This document shows, piece by piece, positions 53,725 to 60,609 of a stretch of DNA of 64,000 nucleotides. The position numbers were made by a program, and so were the translations under genes. Location: assembly GCA_024349765.1 (NCBI GenBank), contig AP026074.1, positions 248,001-312,000 on the forward strand, read 5' to 3'. Under the pieces are notes generated by a model that saw nothing but the letters and a program-made list of their open reading frames with translations, ran no database searches and was not told the DNA's origin. The DNA comes from Streptomyces nigrescens (lineage in GTDB: Bacteria; Actinomycetota; Actinomycetes; Streptomycetales; Streptomycetaceae). Position 1 is the first letter of the stretch. Each line of letters begins with the position of its first letter.

Positions 53725-56648
53725 GCGCCGGCAGCGCACCGCCCGTACCAGGCGGCGCACCACCGGCCCCGGGTGACGCCCGGCACGGCAGGATCGACCC
53801 CCGAGTCCTGCCGATGGGTACCACCCTGCGTTTCGCCCTCTTGGTGTTCGTGATGGTGGTCGCGACCCTCCAGATGGTCAACGGGATGTTCGCGCTGGCG
53901 CCTTGGGAGGACAAGGCGATCCTGTGCAAGTTCGCGGCGGGCTTCGATCCGAACGGCCGGATGGTCGACGCGATGCGGCTCGACCTCCGAGGGGTGGAGG
54001 AACTCAAGGACTGTGTGCCCGCCAGTGCCGCGCTCACCGACCTGCCCGGCGTTGCCGGCGCCGTACTGGTGCTTCTGTCGGCCGCCGTGCTCTACCTGTG
54101 GCTGCCACGCTGGAAAGCCAGGCGCGGACGCGTGATCACCGTCGATGAGGCGGATCCCAGCGGGGAGTTGCGGGCCGAGCTGATGCGTCTGGTGGCCACG
54201 GCGCGGCTGCGTACCGTACCGGCCTTCGTGGTGGCCCCGGCCTCCTTGGACGCCGGTGCCGAAGCGTTCGGCCGGGCCGGGCGGCACACGGTCTGTCTGC
54301 ACGGCGGACTGCTGCCCGCGCGGCGCGGCGGCGCCGACAGCCGGGCCGGATTCCACGCCGTCGTGCTGCACGAACTGGCCCACCTCCGCAACCGGGACGT
54401 GGACGTCGCCTATGCCGTCACGGCGCTGTGGCGGGTCTTTGTGGCACTGGTCGTCGTGCCGTACACGGTGCTGTACGGGGGCAGCTTCGTCGCCGCGCAG
54501 TTCTTCGGTGCGTTCTACGGGGCGGACGCGGTGTTCTGGCCCGCCGGGCGAGCCGGGCTGCTGCGAGCCGTGGCCAGCGCTTTGTTCATGGTGTTCCTCG
54601 TGGTGCTGGCCCGTGCCGACACCCTTCGCCACCGTGAGCTGTACGCCGACGCGGACGCCGTCGCCCTGGGAGCCGACCACCAGGTGTGGCACCGCGCCCG
54701 GGACCGCCGCCCTTCTCGTATGCTTCCCCACTACCTCTTGGGGGCGTGGAGTTGGCTGACCGCGCTGTGGAGCACCCATCCCTCCTGGTCCGTGCGCAGG
54801 CGGTCGCTGGCCGATCCGGCGGCGCTGTTCTCCCTGGGCACGGAGCAGATGTTCCTGACCGGCTGGTCCGCCCTCGTCTCCGCGCACACCCTGTCCGCCC
54901 TGTGGGGCACCACGACAGCGACCTGGGCAACCGCCGTGCCCACCGCGGTACTCGTCACCGTCGCCGCGTGGCGGTCGCTCGCCTATGCCGAGCACCGTGG
55001 TCTACGCGGGCCCGACGGTCTGCGTTCCGGCCTCGCACTGGGGCTCGGCCTGGCCTGCGGTGAGCTGATGACCGGTATCACCAGCGGCGCCGGGTGGCTG
55101 CCCGAGCATCCCGAGGTCCTGCTGGTACTCCTGGCCAGTGCGGTGCTGTTCACGCTGTGGACCGTCGCCTGCGCACGGCTGCGGCTGCGGACGCTGGGCG
55201 GTGCCTCGTTGCGTACCGCGATCTGGCTGCCCCTGCTGGCCTCCTGTCTGCTGGCCGCGGCCGGCTTGAACTGGTGGCTGCGGTTCGGCTTTCTGTATCT
55301 GGCCGGAGACATCCTCACGCACGGCGGCCTGCAGCAGCAGGTGATCCAGGCGTTTCCCGGGCCGTGGAGCGAGCACACGGCGGAGCTCGACTGGTTCACC
55401 GCGACCATGCCGCAGGCGGCGATGCTGGGCACGAACGCACTGTTCCTCGGCGCGACGGCGGTCCTGTGGGGGTATCCCCTGGCTCTCTGGCGCTGGCGGG
55501 CCCGGGTGTACGGCCCGGCCGGCGGCCTGCGGTCGGCGGTGACGGCCGGGCTCCTCGGCGGCGTCGCCTGTCTGGCGGGGGTGGCCGTCGTCATGGCTCG
55601 TATGCACACCTGGCAGCCGCCGCTCGGAGCACCCAACGGCGCCTTCTCGCTGCTGTACCTGTGGTGGGCGGCCACCGCGATCTGGGCGGGGGTGGTGCTG
55701 ACCGGTGCGGTGGTGGCGGTGGGTGCCCGGCACCGACGGCTGCTTCGTGCACTCGTCGCGGCGGGAGTGGCCCAATCCGTCGCGGTGGTAGGGCAGTTCG
55801 CGCTCGGCTCCGTGGACGGTTGTCTGGGGCCGCTGCGGACCATGGGCCACAGTTGCCACTGGCTGCCCTCCGCGAGCTGGTTGTTCTCCCAGTCCCTGGC
55901 CGGTCTGGTGCTGTCCTCCGTCGTCGGCGCGGCGCTGTTGGCCGCGGTCGTCAGAGGCGCGGTCGGCGCAGTGCGCCTGTGGACCTCGGCGGGGCAACCC
56001 CGGCCGGCCACGGCGACGCCCTCGACGCCCGTGCCCCCTTCCCGTACCCGCTCCCTCGCCGTCCTGAGCGGCCTGGTCCTGCTGATCGCGGTCGCCGCCT
56101 TCGGCCCGACGGCGGTTGCCAGTCAACAGTCCGCGGCCGCACAGACACCGTCCGCCATGTCCCCACCACCGCTGCCCCGGGCATCCGAACGGATCCGGAC
56201 GTTCCAACTGCTGGCCTGGTTCAAGGTGAGCGGGCAACGCAGCATCCTTCAACTGACCAAGGACTACGGCGGTTTCCGCAAGCAACTCGACGAAATGGTG
56301 CAGGCGGCGAACTCCCGCCCGCGCGACATGGTCCGCTTCGACTCGAAACGGCTCCGCAGGACCTGTGCCGCGCTCACCAAGGACGCGACCGCCGCGCGCC
56401 GTCTGGCGATCCCGGACCACGACCTGCAGGGCCCCTGGTCGTCCTGGCTCGATGCGACCGTCGACGCAGGGCGGCGCTGCGTGGACCTGGTGGACAGCGA
56501 CCGCAACAATCCGACCGAGAACGACGCCATGCTCAACGGGCTCTTCCAGGGCTACAGCCAGTCGACCAAGGCCGTCGGCCCGGTCGTCCGAGAGGTCCAG
56601 GCTGCGGCCCGCTTCTGGCCCCGGTGGATACACCTGAACAAGGGCTGA
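53721..56648 (+). CDS. Multi-pass M48/M56-type zinc metallopeptidase (long paralogue)
   Basis: A large membrane peptidase with zinc motif HELAH in AVVLHELAHLRNRDVDVAYA; the third ligand may be the Glu of RHRELYADADAVAL. It has about 12-14 hydrophobic segments. The C-terminal 220 residues (after SRTRSLAVLSGLVLLIAVAA) form a hydrophilic domain with RIRTFQLLAWFKVSGQRSIL. I place the start at CTG 53721, directly after GGGGAGG and overlapping TGA 53722, because the paralogue at 60606 starts at the same relative point with GTGA. The first conventional start is ATG 53814, which has weak upstream pairing. Function could be regulated proteolysis of membrane or wall proteins. Confidence 0.8.
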   Translation: MSAGSAPPVPGGAPPAPGDARHGRIDPRVLPMGTTLRFALLVFVMVVATLQMVNGMFALAPWEDKAILCKFAAGFDPNGRMVDAMRLDLRGVEELKDCVPASAALTDLPGVAGAVLVLLSAAVLYLWLPRWKARRGRVITVDEADPSGELRAELMRLVATARLRTVPAFVVAPASLDAGAEAFGRAGRHTVCLHGGLLPARRGGADSRAGFHAVVLHELAHLRNRDVDVAYAVTALWRVFVALVVVPYTVLYGGSFVAAQFFGAFYGADAVFWPAGRAGLLRAVASALFMVFLVVLARADTLRHRELYADADAVALGADHQVWHRARDRRPSRMLPHYLLGAWSWLTALWSTHPSWSVRRRSLADPAALFSLGTEQMFLTGWSALVSAHTLSALWGTTTATWATAVPTAVLVTVAAWRSLAYAEHRGLRGPDGLRSGLALGLGLACGELMTGITSGAGWLPEHPEVLLVLLASAVLFTLWTVACARLRLRTLGGASLRTAIWLPLLASCLLAAAGLNWWLRFGFLYLAGDILTHGGLQQQVIQAFPGPWSEHTAELDWFTATMPQAAMLGTNALFLGATAVLWGYPLALWRWRARVYGPAGGLRSAVTAGLLGGVACLAGVAVVMARMHTWQPPLGAPNGAFSLLYLWWAATAIWAGVVLTGAVVAVGARHRRLLRALVAAGVAQSVAVVGQFALGSVDGCLGPLRTMGHSCHWLPSASWLFSQSLAGLVLSSVVGAALLAAVVRGAVGAVRLWTSAGQPRPATATPSTPVPPSRTRSLAVLSGLVLLIAVAAFGPTAVASQQSAAAQTPSAMSPPPLPRASERIRTFQLLAWFKVSGQRSILQLTKDYGGFRKQLDEMVQAANSRPRDMVRFDSKRLRRTCAALTKDATAARRLAIPDHDLQGPWSSWLDATVDAGRRCVDLVDSDRNNPTENDAMLNGLFQGYSQSTKAVGPVVREVQAAARFWPRWIHLNKG

Positions 56649-56742
56649 CCATCGTGTACGGCGGGTCCATGAGGTCCCGGCTGCGACCGCGGTCGCCGGT
56701 GCAGGCCAGGCGTGCGGCGGCCCGGTGCGGAGGCGTCCCTGC

Positions 56743-57804
56743 TCAGCGCGTCGAGAGCGTCGACAGCGCGGAGAGATCCATGATGCGCTGGATCAGGTCC
56801 GGGTAGGTCCAGCCCGCCCCTGTCGCCGCGAGGGGCAGCAGGCTCGTCGATGTCAGGCCCGGGAGCGCGTTCACCTCGATGCACACGGGCTTGCCGCCGG
56901 CGTCGCAGCGAAGGTCGGTACGTGAGTACGAGTTGCCGCCGAACCCGAGAGCGTGATGCGCGCGCAGGGCCAACTCCTGGAGGAGGGAGGAGAATTCGTC
57001 CGGTACCGCTGCCGGACACACTTCGCCGACCGCGCCGGGCTGGTACTTGGCCGTGTAGTCGAACACCGATGTCGTCAGCTCGATCTCGACCACGGGGAGC
57101 GCCTGGCCGCCGACCACGGCCACGGTGAACTCCCGCCCGGGAAGGAACGGCTCCACCATGAGCTCCGCCTCACCGGAGCGGGTCTCGGCTACGATCCGCG
57201 CCAGCTGCGGGAGCGAGTCGACGTAGTGGACCGACACGCTCGAACCGTCCGCGACCGGCTTGACCACCACCGGTCCCGCCGCCACCAGCCGCTGCACGCC
57301 CGGCGGCATGTCACCTGGCGCGGGCCGCCACAGCACCCGCTCGCTCACCGGGACATCCGCCGCCCCCAGTACCGCCTGTGCACGCCCCTTGTGCCAGGCC
57401 GCCGCACATGCCGCGCTGCCGGCGCCCGTGAACCGTACGCCCGCCATCTCCAGCAGTGCCTGCACATGCCCGTCCTCGCCCCAGCCGCCGTGAAACGCCA
57501 GGAACACCAACTCCGCGTCGCGCAGCAGCTCCAGGACCGGACCGCCGGTCAAGGCGGCATGCATCCGCCGCCTCAGCTCAGGCACGTCTGCGGAGGACGG
57601 CGGCTCCTTACCCACCGCGAACCCGTCGACCGCGTCACCGGAACCGGGTTGCAGCGGACCGGCAAGGACCGGCACCGCGGCCGCCGGGTCGACCAGCACC
57701 ACCTCGTGCCCCCGCTCCAGCAAGGCCCCGGCGACCGATCGCCCCGAGGCCAGGGAGACGTCGCGCTCCGAGCTCTCCCCGCCACACAAGATCACCACAC
57801 GCAC
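56743..57804 (-). CDS. D-alanine-D-alanine ligase-family protein
   Basis: A 353-residue ATP-grasp ligase starting GTG 57804 (MRVVILCGGESSERDVSLAS). The ATP-grasp core is visible in VVVKPVADGSSVSVHYVDSL, ELMVEPFLPGREFTVAVVGG, SVFDYTAKYQPGAVGEV and CIEVNALPGLTSTSLLPLAA with metal ligands at the end. It makes D-Ala-D-Ala (or a close dipeptide) for peptidoglycan precursors. The Tyr in FDYTAKY favours dipeptide over D-lactate ligation by family precedent. It is monocistronic here, outside a cell-division cluster, so it is probably a second ddl gene. Confidence 0.9.
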   Translation of the reverse strand: MRVVILCGGESSERDVSLASGRSVAGALLERGHEVVLVDPAAAVPVLAGPLQPGSGDAVDGFAVGKEPPSSADVPELRRRMHAALTGGPVLELLRDAELVFLAFHGGWGEDGHVQALLEMAGVRFTGAGSAACAAAWHKGRAQAVLGAADVPVSERVLWRPAPGDMPPGVQRLVAAGPVVVKPVADGSSVSVHYVDSLPQLARIVAETRSGEAELMVEPFLPGREFTVAVVGGQALPVVEIELTTSVFDYTAKYQPGAVGEVCPAAVPDEFSSLLQELALRAHHALGFGGNSYSRTDLRCDAGGKPVCIEVNALPGLTSTSLLPLAATGAGWTYPDLIQRIMDLSALSTLSTR

Positions 57805-57837
57805 AGCTGACTCCCTCGCTCTTCTCCGGCCTGGTTC

Positions 57838-57862
57838 GCCTTGCCTTGCCTTGCCTTGCCTT
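57838..57862. repeat. Five tandem copies of GCCTT
   Basis: A perfect 5-bp microsatellite (GCCTT)5 lies 34 bp upstream of the ddl-like start (minus strand, reads AAGGC repeats). It resembles the CACGG repeat before ssuA in position and size. Confidence 0.92.
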
Positions 57863-57910
57863 GTCTCGTCTCGCGGAGCGGCGGCCGGCTCGGTTCGGAT
57901 CGCATCACGA

Positions 57911-58378
57911 TCAGTTGGGGCTGTGGCCGGTCGCCACTTCATGGCGCCGCGCCGGGTTCAAGATCATCAGTTGTTGGGGGTTCGGTACGGGGGCGAAGCC
58001 AACCTGCGCGTAGACCCCGTGAGCGTCGAGCGTGGAGAGCAGGACGCGCTTGAGCGGGTACCGGGCAAGGTGGTCGCGGACGGCGCCGGCAAGCCACGTG
58101 CCGAGGCCTTTGCCCCGGTGCGCGGGAGCGACGTAGACATCGCAGAGCCAGGCGAAGGTTGCCCGGTCGGTGACGACGCGCGCGTACGCGACCTGAGGGC
58201 CGGCGGCGTCATGGATGGCGAAGTTGAGGGAGTTGCGCACCGACTCCTCGACCGTTTCCCGGCTGCGGCCCTGCGCCCAGTACGCGTCGGTCGAGAGCCA
58301 GCGGTATATCAGCCCGACGTCGAGACGGTCGGGGTCCGTGGAGAGTTCGTATCCGTCATTCCTGCTGCTACTGACCAT
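57911..58378 (-). CDS. GNAT-family N-acetyltransferase
   Basis: A 155-residue GNAT protein starting ATG 58378. Motif A DVYVAPAHRGKGLGTWLAGA and motif B VYAQVGFAPVPNPQQLMILN are clear, with ELSTDPDRLDVGLIYRWLST at the N-terminus, typical of a small actinobacterial GNAT group. The acceptor is unknown. Two copies of a palindrome (58399-58438) lie 20 bp upstream, shared with the divergent gene at 58541. Confidence 0.92.
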   Translation of the reverse strand: MVSSSRNDGYELSTDPDRLDVGLIYRWLSTDAYWAQGRSRETVEESVRNSLNFAIHDAAGPQVAYARVVTDRATFAWLCDVYVAPAHRGKGLGTWLAGAVRDHLARYPLKRVLLSTLDAHGVYAQVGFAPVPNPQQLMILNPARRHEVATGHSPN

Positions 58379-58398
58379 GGGGAGGCAGCGTAGCGGCG

Positions 58399-58438
58399 GT
58401 ACTTGGGTTTTCCAAGTACCAACTTGGGGATTCCAAGT
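58399..58438. promoter_or_regulatory. Two tandem ACTTGG-N5-CCAAGT operators
   Basis: The first site (58399-58419) is GTACTTGG-GTTTT-CCAAGTAC, 8-bp perfect arms; the second (58422-58438) is ACTTGG-GGATT-CCAAGT, 6-bp arms. Their centres are 21 bp apart, two helical turns. They lie between divergent genes (58378 minus and 58541 plus). The regulator is unknown. Confidence 0.7.
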
Positions 58439-58540
58439 ATCGATGTATCGACTCCTGTCGGGCGTGGTGCCCGCGGGTCGAAAAGCGTTCGAGAGTTCGA
58501 GGTCTGTGGGATATGTTTCTGCTGTTCGAAGGGGGACGAA

Positions 58541-59272
58541 GTGGCGAAGCTGAACCAGATCATCGCCGTGGAAAAGGGCGTCAAGAGCAAGTCGCTCCAG
58601 GACATCACCGCGGCTCACCACAGGGTGCAGAAGCCCGCACTGCTGGCCGGTATCTCGCGTACCTATCAGCCGAAGGACGAAGAGGGCGAGCAGCTGCCGC
58701 CCGAGTCCACGCGGGTGCAGGTCAAGTCCGAGGACGTGCTGCGCGAGATGGGTGCGTCGCTGACCCGGCTGTTCGACGTGACGGCCACCAAGGACTGGGC
58801 CAACTGCGCGGCCCGTGCCGACGTCACGGTCGACGGGCGGACGATCCTCGCCGAGGTTCCGGTCAGCTACCTGCTCTTCCTGGAGAAGCAGCTCACGGAC
58901 CTGCACACCTTCGTCAAGAAGCTCCCGGTGCTCGACGCCGCCGAGTCCTGGTCCCTCGACCCGTCCACGGACTGGTGGAAGACGGACCCGGTCCGCACGA
59001 TCCGCACGAAGAAGGTGCCGCGCAACCACGTCAAGGCGGAGGCGACCGACAAGCACCCGGCGCAGGTCGAGGTGTACTACGAGGACGTGCCGATCGGTTA
59101 CTGGACGACGGTGAAGTTCTCCGGAGCACTCCCGGCGCGCCGGGTGAACGAACTGCTGGAGCGGGTCGAGAAGCTCCAGCAGGCGGTCAAGTTCGCCCGC
59201 GAGGAGGCCAACGGCACCGAGGTCACCGACCAGCGCGTCGGCGACGCGGTGTTCGGCTACCTCTTCGGCTGA
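58541..59272 (+). CDS. Conserved actinobacterial protein of unknown function upstream of tRNA-like genes
   Basis: A 243-residue soluble protein starting GTG 58541 with GGGGGA 5 nt upstream. It reads AKLNQIIAVEKGVKSKSLQD, ITAAHHRVQKPALLAGISRT, LTRLFDVTATKDWANCAARA and VPVSYLLFLEKQLTDLHTFV. It has no signal peptide or transmembrane segment and many Lys/Glu helices. I have seen close relatives in other streptomycetes but do not know a function. The next 500 bp hold two tRNA-like sequences with no other gene, so an RNA-related role is a context inference. Two palindromes sit in its promoter region. Confidence 0.87.
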   Translation: MAKLNQIIAVEKGVKSKSLQDITAAHHRVQKPALLAGISRTYQPKDEEGEQLPPESTRVQVKSEDVLREMGASLTRLFDVTATKDWANCAARADVTVDGRTILAEVPVSYLLFLEKQLTDLHTFVKKLPVLDAAESWSLDPSTDWWKTDPVRTIRTKKVPRNHVKAEATDKHPAQVEVYYEDVPIGYWTTVKFSGALPARRVNELLERVEKLQQAVKFAREEANGTEVTDQRVGDAVFGYLFG

Positions 59273-59309
59273 CGCCGGCCGCTACCTCCTCGGCCGAGGT
59301 AAGCCGCTA

Positions 59310-59349
59310 CCTGGTCGGCTGGCGCAAGCCGATTCCTGGTCGGCTGGCG
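59310..59349. repeat. Direct repeat of 15 bp
   Basis: CCTGGTCGGCTGGCG occurs at 59310-59324 and 59335-59349, 25 bp apart, just after the stop of the gene at 58541. Confidence 0.8.
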
Positions 59350-59375
59350 ACGGCCGCGGGTAGCATCCATGATCG

Positions 59376-59397
59376 CCCCCGCGTGCGAGCGCGGGGG
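59376..59397. terminator. Hairpin, probable terminator of the gene at 58541
   Basis: A perfect 8-bp stem, CCCCCGCG with CGCGGGGG, and a 6-nt loop separate the protein gene from the tRNA-like region. Confidence 0.7.
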
Positions 59398-59448
59398 TGC
59401 GCAACAGGCACGGGCCGGATTGAGGACCGGTCCATGTCATGAGCGCAA

Positions 59449-59583
59449 GCTGAAACTGAAGTTCAGCCTGAAGAAGCGGTTCGCAGTGAAGGTTCGAGTC
59501 CTTCCCCCGGCACCACGGGCCGGGGTAGCCCAACATGGCAGAGGCACACCGTCTCAATCTCAGACTCTCGCTCCAGCTTCAGC
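59449..59583 (+). ncRNA. Permuted tRNA-like RNA 1 (3' half before 5' half, CCA encoded)
   Basis: Order on DNA: anticodon 3' strand GCGGT (59476-59480); T stem GAAGG and CCTTC around a TTCGAGT loop (59488-59504); acceptor 3' strand CCCCGGC (59505-59511); A-CCA (59512-59515) plus CGG, a 7-nt linker; acceptor 5' strand GCCGGGG (59519-59525), fully complementary; T8-A9; D arm GCC...GGC with GG in the loop (59528-59545); anticodon 5' strand ACCGT (59548-59552) followed by CT. Acceptor and T stem abut as in real tRNAs. The flanks 59449-59461 and 59571-59583 can pair (11 of 13). Maturation and function are unknown. Confidence 0.7.
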
Positions 59584-59610
59584 ATTGCCGCCGATCGCCG
59601 GATCGACCGG

Positions 59611-59714
59611 GGACGGACGAACGCCGTCGGGTGCGAGTTCGACTCTCGCCTGCACCTCTTCACGGTGCGGTAGTTTCAACGGAAGAACACGACGGCCTGA
59701 TGACTGATCCGTCC
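59611..59714 (+). ncRNA. Permuted tRNA-like RNA 2 (3' half before 5' half)
   Basis: Same design as RNA 1. Anticodon 3' strand GCCGT (59623-59627), 5-nt variable region, T stem GCGAG and CTCGC around TTCGACT (59633-59649), acceptor 3' strand CTGCACC (59650-59656), 7-nt linker TCTTCAC, acceptor 5' strand GGTGCGG (59664-59670, one G-T wobble), T8-A9, D stem GTTT/GAAC with GG in the loop (59673-59688), anticodon 5' strand ACGGC (59692-59696) followed by CT. The flanks GGACGGA (59611-59617) and TCCGTCC (59708-59714) pair. No CCA is encoded here. Confidence 0.7.
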
Positions 59715-59755
59715 TCTTAAACGCCGCCGGCGTGCGCAATTGGGTGGCATCCCCA

Positions 59756-59789
59756 GGGGCCCGGGAGCTGGATACGACTCCCGGGCCCC
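59756..59789. terminator. Strong terminator after the tRNA-like pair
   Basis: A perfect 12-bp stem, GGGGCCCGGGAG with CTCCCGGGCCCC, and a 10-nt loop close the region downstream of RNA 2. Confidence 0.9.
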
Positions 59790-60366
59790 GCCACGTTGTC
59801 CGCCCCACGGTGCCTGCGCGTATCGACCGCGCCCGGGATCGTAGCCACCGAGACGTGGATCTCGCGCGGGCGGTTGAGTAGCCACCATGCGGTAGGGGTG
59901 GTCGTGTCGCTATGACCAGGGCGTGTCCGACGGGTTGCGTATCGGTGTGTGCGTGTGCGCCTCAAGTAGCCTAGTGCGCTTGAGAGTTGGTGCGTCGGTG
60001 CAGCTCGTGCACCATGCTCTACGCTCGTTTTCGCCCGTGCGGCAGGAGGACGTGACGGCGCGACGGCAAACTTCGAACGAGCGCACTCCCTTGCGCATTT
60101 GCCCATTACCCCATTGCCCCTCGCCCGGCCTGCGCGAAAGCGGGCGGACGTCGACCTGTTGGCTGGCTCATCACACCGTAGGTGTGGCACAACCGGACCG
60201 GTTCGTGCCCGGCCGGCGGCACAAGATCCCGGCGAGGCCCGGCGAGGTCCACCAGGGCCGCCCATACCGTACTGCCGGAACCCTGTGCGCGAGCTTTGCG
60301 CACAACTTCAGCCATACGGTAGGAGTTTGGCCTCCAGGCAGGGTTGAGCGGAGAGAGGACAATGCG
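59790..60366. other. 577-bp intergenic region upstream of the small protein/peptidase pair
   Basis: No convincing gene. It contains several small inverted repeats: CTCAAG-N12-CTTGAG (59961-59984), CACACC-GTA-GGTGTG (60172-60186) and TGTGCGC-N7-GCGCACA (60284-60304). These could be regulatory sites for the operon at 60367. Confidence 0.55.
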
Positions 60367-60609
60367 GTGCCTCAGCACTCCGGACACACGGCGAACTCAC
60401 GGACCGACACCATTACCGTCTCGCGCGAGGAGTTCGCCCGGCGTGTGGTGGCACGGGCGGCGCCCGACGAACCGGCCGCCTTCCCGCTGCTCTCACGACC
60501 CCGCGCTCGTACGTCCACATTGCGGGACACTCCGTTGCAACGCGCCGATGGCGTGGTGGGTGAAGTGGCGCTGCTGAGACCCGGCGGGGATCAGGAGCCG
60601 GCATCGTGA
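60367..60609 (+). CDS. 80-residue protein coupled to membrane peptidase
   Basis: A small soluble protein starting GTG 60367 with GAGAGAGG 8 nt upstream (VPQHSGHTANSRTDTITVSR). It continues EEFARRVVARAAPDEPAAFP and ends DGVVGEVALLRPGGDQEPAS. Its TGA overlaps the GTG of the peptidase gene (GTGA at 60606-60609). No known domain and no signal peptide. A partner or inhibitor of the peptidase is an inference from coupling. A possible 3' remnant of a homologue precedes the other peptidase at 53721. Confidence 0.65.
   Translation: MPQHSGHTANSRTDTITVSREEFARRVVARAAPDEPAAFPLLSRPRARTSTLRDTPLQRADGVVGEVALLRPGGDQEPAS

Noticed and set aside
59449-59714. Ordinary tRNA genes or IS-like debris
   Set aside because: No linear order of the halves gives a matching acceptor stem: 59519-59525 does not pair with 59650-59656. 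Only the permuted order pairs, and it does so in both copies.
59923-60366. N-terminal extension of the 80-residue protein upstream of GTG 60367
   Set aside because: The extension has no ribosome-binding site, poor protein-like composition and overlaps several inverted repeats; the GTG with GAGAGAGG is better.
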